From assembly GCA_001298575.1 (NCBI GenBank), contig LJCV01000312.1, forward strand, positions 1 to 35,715: 35,715 nucleotides of DNA, in the 5' to 3' direction. Every line of letters begins with the position of its first letter. The first letter of the stretch is position 1. Origin of the DNA: Actinobacteria bacterium OK074 (lineage in GTDB: Bacteria > Actinomycetota > Actinomycetes > Streptomycetales > Streptomycetaceae). The notes beneath the pieces were generated by a model that searched no databases, was not told the DNA's origin, and saw nothing but the letters and a program-made list of their open reading frames with translations. This document shows, piece by piece, positions 24,043 through 30,723 of this stretch. Made by a program: the position numbers and the translations under genes.

Positions 24043-24225
24043 GCTGTCTCGCCTTCCGGAGGGAGCATCGAAGTCCCGGGCCGGGCCCGTGTGTTCGATG
24101 GTTGTGCCGTCTACGGCCGGATCCTGGGCCATGGTGTCGGCGGCCCGGGAGTGCGGCAATGACGGCAGGACGAACGTCCGGTCAGGAAACTCTCATGGTC
24201 TTTTGGCCCGTTCTTGACCCGGGTC

Positions 24226-25443
24226 TCAGGTCAGCAGGGTCCGGCCCAGCCAGTCGCTCGTGTCGCGGGCGCCGGGCAGGGCGAAGAAGTAGCCGCCGCC
24301 GAACGGGGTGATGTAGTCGACCAGCGGTTCCCCGGCCAGCCGCTTCTGCACGGTCTCGAACTGCCGGGCCAGGTCCTGCTGGTAGCAGCAGAACAGCAGG
24401 CCCATGTCGAGGTTGCCGTTGCTGTCCGTGCCCCGGTCGTAGTTGTAGCCGCGGCGCAGGATCCGCTGTCCGGCACTGCTCGTGGTGCGCGGGTTGGCGA
24501 GCCGGATGTGGCTGTCGAGCGGGATCACGTCGCCCTGCGGGTCCTGCGCGTAGTCGGGCGCGTCCTTCTCGTGGAGCCCGTCCAGCGGGGCCCCGGTGTC
24601 CCGGGCCCGGCCGAACATGCGCTCCTGCTCGGTGATGGAGACCCGGTCCCAGAACTCGACCAACATCCTTATCAGCCGGACGACTTGGTAGCTGCCGCCG
24701 GTCGTCCACTCCGGTTCGCCGCCGCCACCGCCCACCCACACCAGGTCGTTCATCGTGCGGGCGTCGGCCGTGTCGGGGTTGGCGATGCCGTCCTTGAACC
24801 CCATGTGGTTGCGCGGGGTACCCGAGGGGCGCGGCGGGCTGATGAAGCCGTCCATCCGCCAGCGCACCTGCATGCCGCCGCGGGTGTGCCGGGTGACGTC
24901 GCGCAGGGCGTGCAGCACGGTGTCCGCGTTGCCGGCGCAGAACTGCACGCTGAGATCGCCGTGGCACCAGGCCGCGTCCAGGTCGTCGTCGGGGAACGAC
25001 GGCATCGCGGTCAGCCGCCGGGGCGTGAGCTTCGCGAGCCCGTAGCGGTCGTCGAAGAGCGAGGCCCCCACGCCGACGGTGACGGTCAGGCGGTCGGCCG
25101 GGAGGTCCGGGCCGAGTGTGCCGGAATCCGCGGGCGGCGCGGTGATACCGAGGTCCTCGGGGCTGCCGCCGGAGGTCAGGAAGCGGGCCCGGTCGGTCAA
25201 CGTCCTCAGCAGGTCGGTGAGTTCGGACTTGTTCTCGGCGGTGGTGTCGAAGGAGACGAACGCTGTGGCGCGCTGTGCGGGGGTGACGATCCCGGCCTGA
25301 TGGACCCCGTGGAAGGGCACGCTCACGGCGCTCTGCACAGCGGCGGCGGCCGCACCGCGATCGGCGGCCACCAGCCCGGCACCGGCCACCGCCGCAGCGC
25401 TCGCCAGGAAGCCCCGGCGGCCCACCTCGGTCACGCGCTTCAC
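24226..25443 (-). CDS. Tat-exported DyP-type haem peroxidase EfeB
   Basis: A 405-residue dye-decolourising peroxidase of the EfeB subgroup. The N-terminus VKRVTEVGRRGFLASAAAVAGAGLVAADRG is a twin-arginine signal, so the folded haem protein is exported. The DyP signature NHMGFKDGIANP (GxxDG, with the catalytic Asp) and FCCYQQDLARQFETVQKRLAGEPLVDYITPFGGGYFF at the C-terminus are typical. EfeB works with EfeO and the permease EfeU in iron uptake at low pH. Here GTG 25443 overlaps the stop of efeO (GTGA), so the two are coupled. No efeU is present upstream or downstream within the window. Confidence 0.92.
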   Translation of the reverse strand: MKRVTEVGRRGFLASAAAVAGAGLVAADRGAAAAAVQSAVSVPFHGVHQAGIVTPAQRATAFVSFDTTAENKSELTDLLRTLTDRARFLTSGGSPEDLGITAPPADSGTLGPDLPADRLTVTVGVGASLFDDRYGLAKLTPRRLTAMPSFPDDDLDAAWCHGDLSVQFCAGNADTVLHALRDVTRHTRGGMQVRWRMDGFISPPRPSGTPRNHMGFKDGIANPDTADARTMNDLVWVGGGGGEPEWTTGGSYQVVRLIRMLVEFWDRVSITEQERMFGRARDTGAPLDGLHEKDAPDYAQDPQGDVIPLDSHIRLANPRTTSSAGQRILRRGYNYDRGTDSNGNLDMGLLFCCYQQDLARQFETVQKRLAGEPLVDYITPFGGGYFFALPGARDTSDWLGRTLLT

Positions 25444-26696
25444 GCGGTCCTCCGTACGTCCGTGAGGGCGGCCACGTCCGCGAGCCGCTCGACCAGTCCG
25501 CCGAGGTCGGCGTCGACCTTCTCCCTTTGCGGACGGGTGAGTTGGGCCAAGGGCGTCCACTTCCCGGAGTGGTCGAGGCCGTCCAGGGTGTGCTGAGACC
25601 GGTCCATCCACGTACCGAGTTCGGCGAACCCGGCGTCCCGCGTCTTCAGCAGTGGCCGCAGGTACCCGAGCAGCACGCGGGTGCCGTCGAGGTTGGCGCG
25701 GGCGGTGGCCAGGTTGGTGCCGCTGCCGTAGTCGGTGCGGCCGGTCAGCTCGAACTGCACGGTGTTCTCCAGGATTTCGTGCGCGCGCAGGCCGGTGTCG
25801 GCCGGATCCATCCGCTGGGAAGGCCAGCTGCTCTCCAACGCGTGGACGTCCTTGGCGAGTTGATCGGCGGGACCGCGCAGCCCGCTCGCCGACTCGCCGT
25901 GCCACAGCCCGTACTCGACCCGGTGGAACCCGGTGAACCCGGCGTCGTGCACCCCGCCGGAGAGCCCGGCCGTGGTGCCGTTGATCGCCCCGTCGGAGTC
26001 GCCGAACGTGCCGTAGGCGGCACCCATCCGCTCGTACACGAGATGCGCGGGCAGCCACGCCTTGCGGGCGGCGGCGAGGTCGTCCCGGTCGACGTCGGCA
26101 CGCAACACGTCGGTCTTCCGGGCGAGTTCGACGGTCCGCGCCTGGATCCACTTCTGGTAGGCCAGCGTGGGCGGGATCAGTTCCTGCTGGGTGATGGGGA
26201 CGGCCGCCGGGCCGCTCCTCACCTTCGAGCCGGTGATCCGCACGGTGGGGCCGGTGACGGCGTCGGCGTCGTCGGGCAGGCACTTGAAGGCGTACGAGCC
26301 GTTGCCGAGGGTCACCCCGAGCGGGCGGACCGTGCCCGGCGCCAGCCCCTCGACCTCGCCGTAGACCGCGCCGGTGGCCGGGTCGGTGAGATAGACCTCG
26401 GCCGCCGTGCCGGCGGTGTTGTGCAGCTCGAAGACCTGGCGGCCCGGCTTCGGGTCGCTCCAGCCGTGCCCGCAGTCGGCGGTCGCGACCTCGACGGTGG
26501 TGTGCCGCAGACCGTCGGCGGCGGTCGGCCGCGCGCTCGCACCGGAGCCCCGGGCCGCGAGCACCCCGGCGGCCACGGCCGCGACGGCGACGAGGGCACC
26601 GGCCGCGAGCAGCGCGGTGCGCCGACGGACGGCACGGCCCGGCACGGGCGGTGTCGGACCGGCTTCGGCTACGGCACCACGTGCGGTTTCGGGCAC
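25440..26696 (-). CDS. Iron uptake system protein EfeO (cupredoxin plus M75 domain)
   Basis: A 418-residue protein with a membrane anchor or uncleaved signal helix (TALLAAGALVAVAAVAAGVLAA, ~28-49). A cupredoxin-like domain follows at ~60-157, with Cys75 and Cys139 as candidate metal residues. The C-terminal imelysin/M75 domain contains the metal motif HxxE in GFHRVEYGLW (His258-Glu261). It would capture ferrous or ferric iron and hand it to the permease EfeU, with EfeB as partner. Start GTG 26696 follows TGGAGG by six bases. A -10-like TAGGAT and three TTGACC/CTGACC repeats lie upstream. EfeU is missing from the locus; in most bacteria the order is efeU-efeO-efeB. Confidence 0.9.
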   Translation of the reverse strand: MPETARGAVAEAGPTPPVPGRAVRRRTALLAAGALVAVAAVAAGVLAARGSGASARPTAADGLRHTTVEVATADCGHGWSDPKPGRQVFELHNTAGTAAEVYLTDPATGAVYGEVEGLAPGTVRPLGVTLGNGSYAFKCLPDDADAVTGPTVRITGSKVRSGPAAVPITQQELIPPTLAYQKWIQARTVELARKTDVLRADVDRDDLAAARKAWLPAHLVYERMGAAYGTFGDSDGAINGTTAGLSGGVHDAGFTGFHRVEYGLWHGESASGLRGPADQLAKDVHALESSWPSQRMDPADTGLRAHEILENTVQFELTGRTDYGSGTNLATARANLDGTRVLLGYLRPLLKTRDAGFAELGTWMDRSQHTLDGLDHSGKWTPLAQLTRPQREKVDADLGGLVERLADVAALTDVRRTA

Positions 26697-26763
26697 GCCG
26701 GGCCTCCAGGGGGGAGTCGTACGGACGAGGCGGCGCCGGTGATCCTATGCGGGCCGCAGCGCC

Positions 26764-26793
26764 TTGACCGGGGCTCTTGACCCTGTCCTGACC
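26764..26793. repeat. Three YTGACC repeats in the efeOB promoter region
   Basis: TTGACC (26764), TTGACC (26777) and CTGACC (26788) recur at 13- and 11-base steps, about 70-100 bases upstream of the efeO start. Direct repeats at this spacing can be binding sites for an iron- or phosphate-type response regulator; which one is unknown. The rest of the 261-base gap 26697-26957 holds the -10-like TAGGAT and no gene that I can see. Confidence 0.4.
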
Positions 26794-26957
26794 GGACGGC
26801 GGGCGAGAATTCGTCCGCGGTTCATCCGGGTGTCCGACGGGGCGCCGGTCGGCTGCGGCTGTGCGGCGGTGCGGCCGTCGGCCGGGCGAACGGAGCGGAA
26901 GGGCGGCGACGGCCGAGGTTTTCAAGTCCTGCCCGCCCTGCCCACCGGCTCCGGTTC

Positions 26958-27779
26958 TCAGGGCTTCCCGCCCCGCTCCAGCGGAATCCGCTCCCCGGCC
27001 TCGACCGCGACCGACAGGTGGTTCTCGGCCGGGGACAGCGGGCAGGTCGCCAGGTCCGTGTACGCGCAGGGCAGGTTGACCGCCCGGTTGAAGTCGAGGA
27101 CCACCCGGCCGTCGGCGTCGGGCGCCGTGATCTGCACCTTGCGGCTCGCGGCATATGTCGTCACCCCGGACGTCGCGTCCCGGAACAGGGTCGCGAAGCC
27201 CCCGGACGCCCCGCCGTCGAAGACGGTCAGCCGGTGCGCGGTGCCGTCCAGTGCGAACTCGACGACGCCGGGGGAGTCGTAGACGTGTTCGAGCCCCTCC
27301 ACGGCGGCCCCCACGGTCACCGCGCGCGGCTCGTCGAAGGGCAGGAAACGGCCCGTGACCACCCAGCGGGGGTCGGGCGCGTACGCGGGCGTGTGCGTGA
27401 AATCGGCCAGCAGCGCGTTGTCGGGGTGGCGCGGTCGCAGGATGTCGTACCCGCCCCGTTTGGCCACCTCCAGCACCGCGTCGCCCCAGCCGGCGTACAC
27501 GCTCGCCCGCTCGGCGAGCACACCGAAGGCGTACCGCCCCGTGACCGGCTGCCCGTCGACGGTCAGCCGCTCGCCCTCGGCCAGCTCGACCACCACCCCC
27601 TCGGCCGTGCTCGACCAGGCGCCGGGCGCGTCCTCGAAACGCTCCGGATCGGGGCCCAGCCAGCGCAGACTCGAGACGGCGAGGAAGCCGTGCGGGTCCG
27701 CGAGCGCCTTGTCGCGGCTCACGTGCCAGCGCTCCCACTCCTCGGCGAAACCCAGCCGGTCGACGTCCTGGACGGTCAT
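26958..27779 (-). CDS. DUF1684 family protein
   Basis: A 273-residue cytoplasmic protein of the DUF1684 family, recognised by the C-terminal block VVLDFNRAVNLPCAYTDLATCPLSPAENHL...VEAGE and by WRSTAEG-like and SLRWLGPDP motifs near the start. The biochemical function is not known. The conserved Cys, Asp and Asn residues in the DFNRAVNLPCAYTDLATCPL block suggest a binding or catalytic site. No signal peptide or membrane helix. ATG 27779 follows AAGGAG. It is upstream of efeOB on the same strand but separated by 261 bases that seem to carry a separate promoter, so co-regulation with iron genes is not implied. It is divergent from the leader-peptide operon, with which it shares a 180-base control region. 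Confidence 0.8.
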   Translation of the reverse strand: MTVQDVDRLGFAEEWERWHVSRDKALADPHGFLAVSSLRWLGPDPERFEDAPGAWSSTAEGVVVELAEGERLTVDGQPVTGRYAFGVLAERASVYAGWGDAVLEVAKRGGYDILRPRHPDNALLADFTHTPAYAPDPRWVVTGRFLPFDEPRAVTVGAAVEGLEHVYDSPGVVEFALDGTAHRLTVFDGGASGGFATLFRDATSGVTTYAASRKVQITAPDADGRVVLDFNRAVNLPCAYTDLATCPLSPAENHLSVAVEAGERIPLERGGKP

Positions 27780-27850
27780 GTCCGCTCCTTCGCGTGGTGC
27801 ATATGGGCCGACGGTCGTCCCCTACAACCACGGCCGGGCGGGAGTTCATC

Positions 27851-27950
27851 CCCGGACGGTGTCGACGGCGTCGGTCCGGCCCGCCCCCGGCGCCGTTGAC
27901 ACCGTCCGGGGAACGCGGCTTACGCTGGCCCGGACTGTCCCGGACGGTGG
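27851..27950. promoter_or_regulatory. Promoter with long inverted repeat ahead of the sulfur-type operon
   Basis: An 18-bp inverted repeat with one mismatch, CCCGGACGGTGTCGACGG (27851-27868) / CCGTTGACACCGTCCGGG (27893-27910), places TTGACA (27896-27901, a -35) inside the right arm. TACGCT at 27921-27926 is a possible -10, although the spacing is 19 bases. A third copy of the arm, CCCGGACGGTGG, lies at 27939-27950 just before the ribosome site of the leader peptide. A dimeric repressor binding CGGACGGTG-type sites would cover this promoter. Confidence 0.55.
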
Positions 27951-27958
27951 AGGCCACG

Positions 27959-28153
27959 ATGCACGCACCCGGCGCCGCGGCACGGCGCCGCCCGCGTGCC
28001 GGACCGCGCCCGATCGACGACAGTACCGAGCCGAGCCCGGCCGACAGCGCCCTGCCGCGTCCGGCCGGCCGTGCCGTACTCCGCCTGATCAGCCGGCGGC
28101 ACGTCGACTACTGCCGTACCTCCTCCGCGGTCTGTCCCTCCGCACGCGTCTGA
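27959..28153 (+). CDS. Leader peptide of the flavin monooxygenase/BisC operon
   Basis: ATG 27959 follows GGTGGAGG and opens a 64-codon frame. It is Pro/Arg/Ala-rich until its end, which reads RRHVDYCRTSSAVCPSARV. Short actinomycete leader peptides with RRHVD-type ends and Cys codons precede sulfur-metabolism genes and are thought to sense cysteine-charged tRNA by stalling. Two Cys codons (TGC, TGT) lie in the last 15 codons here. The stop at 28151 is followed directly by competing hairpins and, 66 bases on, by the first monooxygenase gene. It is longer than most leaders of this type, so the true start may be internal. The product itself probably has no enzymatic job. Confidence 0.6.
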   Translation: MHAPGAAARRRPRAGPRPIDDSTEPSPADSALPRPAGRAVLRLISRRHVDYCRTSSAVCPSARV

Positions 28154-28157
28154 CCCC

Positions 28158-28187
28158 CGCCGACGAGCACCGTCGGCGCTCTCGTCG
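28158..28187 (+). promoter_or_regulatory. Attenuator-like alternative hairpins after the leader peptide
   Basis: CGCCGACG (28158-28165) pairs perfectly with CGTCGGCG (28171-28178). Part of the same left arm, CGACGAG (28161-28167), pairs perfectly with CTCGTCG (28181-28187). The two stems are mutually exclusive. A smaller CCGGA/TCCGG stem sits directly before the AAGGGA ribosome site of the next gene. This is the layout of a ribosome-controlled attenuator. Confidence 0.45.
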
Positions 28188-28219
28188 TGCCCCGGAAATA
28201 CCTCCGGAAGGGACCCACC

Positions 28220-29341
28220 ATGACCGTGCCCGTCCTGCATCTCGCCCTCGAAGCCGACGGCGACGGTGCCCACCCCGCCGCCTGGCGCCGCGCCGCCCAC
28301 GCCCCGGACCAACTGCTGGCCCCGCGGCGCCTGGCCCGCGTGGCGGTCGCCGCGGAGAACGCCGGCTTCACCCTGCTCACCCTCGCCGACGGCGCCCTGC
28401 CGCCCGGCGGCGCACCGGACCCGGTCGGCCGGATCGGCGCCGTGGAGCGCGCCGCGTTCGCCGCCGCCTCCACCAGCACCCTCGCCATCGCCCCCGTCGT
28501 GCCGGTCACCTACGCCGAGCCCTTCCACGTCTCCTCCCAACTGGCCTCCCTGGACCACATCTCCGCGGGCCGCGCCGCCTGGATCGTCGCCGAGGAGCCC
28601 CGCCCCGAGGCCGCCCGCGCCTGGGGCCGCCCCTTGGTCGCCGGGGCCGACGCCCGCGCCCGCGAGTCCCGGGACGCCGTCGAGGTCGTGCGCGCCCTGT
28701 GGGACTCGTGGGACGACGACGCCGTCGTCCGCACGGTCGCCACCGGCCGCTACCTCGACCGCGACCGGCTCCACTACGTCGACTTCACCGGGGAGACGTA
28801 CTCCGTCAAGGGCCCGGCGATCGTGCCCCGCCCGCCCCAGGGCCAGTTGGTGGTCCTCGGCCGCCACGGGCTGGTCCCCGACCGGCAGTTGGACATCGCG
28901 CTCGTCGCCGGGCACGACCTCCACACCCTCGCCGACGAGGCGTCCGCCGCAGGTACCCCGCGCGTCTTCGCCGAGGTGGAGATCGCCCTGGACACGCCGA
29001 CGGCCACCGCCGCCGAACGCGTCGCCGACCTGGAGCGGCACGGCCCGTGGACCGCCACCGGACGGCTGCGCCACATCGGCTCCGCACCCCGACTGGTGGA
29101 CCTCCTCGTCGAGTTGAGCGAGATCGTCGACGGCGTACGGCTGCACCCGCTGGTCCTGGACGAGGACCTGCCCGTCCTCAACCACCTGGTCCTGCCCGCC
29201 CTCACCGACCGCCGCCTGACCGCCCGCCCGCTGCCCGGCACCTCCCTGCGCACCACCCTGGGCCTGCCCCGCCCGGCAGGCCGCTTCGACGAACCGGGCG
29301 AGTCGGCCACCACCGGCGCCCCCGAGGAGGCAACCCGATGA
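28220..29341 (+). CDS. Luciferase-like FMN-dependent monooxygenase (first of two)
   Basis: A 373-residue bacterial-luciferase-fold (LLM) protein. Family pattern: LLAPRRLARVAVAAENAGFTLLTLAD, then AAASTSTLAIAPVVPVTYAEPFHVSSQLASLDHISAGRAAWIV, the strand that normally precedes the flavin phosphate site. It is shorter than the companion at 29338, and its middle (VARRPPQGQLVVLG-like region) has lost the usual QAG...SxxGxxFAA segment, having GRHGLVPDRQLDIALV instead. It may therefore be a non-catalytic partner or bind a different flavin. ATG 28220 follows AAGGGA. The stop overlaps the next gene by ATGA. A reduced-flavin supplier is not encoded nearby. Expected substrates for such enzymes include organosulfur compounds. 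Confidence 0.8.
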   Translation: MTVPVLHLALEADGDGAHPAAWRRAAHAPDQLLAPRRLARVAVAAENAGFTLLTLADGALPPGGAPDPVGRIGAVERAAFAAASTSTLAIAPVVPVTYAEPFHVSSQLASLDHISAGRAAWIVAEEPRPEAARAWGRPLVAGADARARESRDAVEVVRALWDSWDDDAVVRTVATGRYLDRDRLHYVDFTGETYSVKGPAIVPRPPQGQLVVLGRHGLVPDRQLDIALVAGHDLHTLADEASAAGTPRVFAEVEIALDTPTATAAERVADLERHGPWTATGRLRHIGSAPRLVDLLVELSEIVDGVRLHPLVLDEDLPVLNHLVLPALTDRRLTARPLPGTSLRTTLGLPRPAGRFDEPGESATTGAPEEATR

Positions 29342-30723
29342 CCCGCACCGACCGCCTCGACGTCCCCCGCCCCGACGCCCAACTCCACTTCGGCGTGTTC
29401 TTCCAGGGCGTCAACCACTGGACCGTCTGGTCCGACCTCGCCAGCGGCTCCCAGATCGACCCCGCCTCCTTCCGCCGGGTGGCCCAGAGCGCCGAACGCG
29501 GCCTGTTCGACGCGTTCTTCCTCGGCGAGGGGCTGCGGCTGCGCGAGGTCGACGGCCGCATCCACGAACTCGACGTCGCCGGACGGCCCGACGCCATCAC
29601 CCAACTCGCCGCCCTGGCCGCCGTCACCAGCCGGATCGGCCTGGTCTCCACCTCCAACACCACCTTCAACGAACCCGCCGACCTCGCCCGCCGCCTCTCC
29701 GGCCTCGACCTGCTCTCCGAGGGCCGCGCCGGCTGGAACGTGGTCACCACCGACAATGCCTGGACCGGCGCCAACTTCCGCCGCGGCGGCTACCTCGACC
29801 ACGCCGACCGCTACCGCCGCGCCGAGGAGTTCCTCACCGCGGCCCGCGCCCTCTGGGACGGCTGGGCCGACGAGGCCATCGCCCACTCCCGCACCGCCGC
29901 GTCCTGGTCGGCCCCCGGCGCCGTGGGCCAAGTCCGCTTCAAGTCCAGCCAGTTCGACCTCGACGTGGCCCCGACCCTGCCGCGCAGCCCGCAGGGCCAC
30001 CCGGTGATCTTCCAGGCCGGAGACTCCGCCGACGGCCGCGACTTCGCCGCCCGCAACGCCGACGTGATCTTCTCCCGGCACGGCGACGACCTCGACGACG
30101 CGCTCGCCTTCGCCGACGACCTCCGCGCGCGCCTGCGCACCGCCGGACGGCCCGCGGACGACCTGCGCATCCTGCCCGGCACCGAGATCATCATCGGCGC
30201 CACCGAGGCGGAGGCCCAGGAGAAGAAACGCCACCTCCGCTTCCAACAGGTCACCCCCGCAACGGCGTTGTCGATCGCCGGACTGCTGTGGAACATCGAC
30301 CTCTCCGACCGTGACGCCGACGGCCCGCTGCCCAAGGAGGACCCCGTCGTGGAGGAGAACGACGGCTCCTTCGGCGCCCGCCGCATCGTCGACCCCCGTA
30401 CGGTCGTGGCCAGTTGGCGCGAGCAGGCGGAGGCGAACGGCTGGTCCCTGCGCGACACGGTGATCCACCTCGGCCCGCAGCGCGGCCACGTCGGCACCCC
30501 GGCGGGCCTCGCCGACAAGTTCGCCCACTGGGTACGGCACGGCGCCGTCGACGGCTTCAACGTCACGCCCTACCTCATCCCCGACGGCCTCGACGACATC
30601 GTCGACCTGCTCGTGCCCGAACTCCAGGAACGCGGTGTCTACCGCACCGCCTACACCGGCACCACCCTGCGCGAACACCTCGGCCTGCGCGCACCCCGCA
30701 CCCGCCGGGCGCCCGCCGCATGA
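29338..30723 (+). CDS. NtaA/SnaA/DszA-family FMN-dependent monooxygenase
   Basis: A 461-residue class C flavin monooxygenase of the NtaA/SnaA/DszA/SfnG group, which uses FMNH2 from a separate reductase to oxidise, among others, sulfones, sulfonates and aminocarboxylates. Typical blocks are present: LHFGVFFQGVNHWTVWSDLASGSQIDPASF, FDAFFLGEGLRL, IGLVSTSNTTFNEPADLARRLSGLDLLSEGRAGWNVVTT, HPVIFQAGDSADGRDFAARNADVIFSRH and GTPAGLADKFAHWVRHGAVDGFNV. ATG 29338 overlaps the stop of the first monooxygenase, and its stop overlaps the molybdoenzyme start, so all three are coupled. The exact substrate cannot be read; the Cys-type leader peptide and the BisC-like partner point to sulfur salvage. Confidence 0.9.
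   Translation: MTRTDRLDVPRPDAQLHFGVFFQGVNHWTVWSDLASGSQIDPASFRRVAQSAERGLFDAFFLGEGLRLREVDGRIHELDVAGRPDAITQLAALAAVTSRIGLVSTSNTTFNEPADLARRLSGLDLLSEGRAGWNVVTTDNAWTGANFRRGGYLDHADRYRRAEEFLTAARALWDGWADEAIAHSRTAASWSAPGAVGQVRFKSSQFDLDVAPTLPRSPQGHPVIFQAGDSADGRDFAARNADVIFSRHGDDLDDALAFADDLRARLRTAGRPADDLRILPGTEIIIGATEAEAQEKKRHLRFQQVTPATALSIAGLLWNIDLSDRDADGPLPKEDPVVEENDGSFGARRIVDPRTVVASWREQAEANGWSLRDTVIHLGPQRGHVGTPAGLADKFAHWVRHGAVDGFNVTPYLIPDGLDDIVDLLVPELQERGVYRTAYTGTTLREHLGLRAPRTRRAPAA

Noticed and set aside
24150..24200. PHO box upstream of the phosphoesterase
   Set aside because: GTTCGTC-N4-CGTCATT matches GTTCACC repeats only loosely; kept as a remark in the gene entry, not as a feature.
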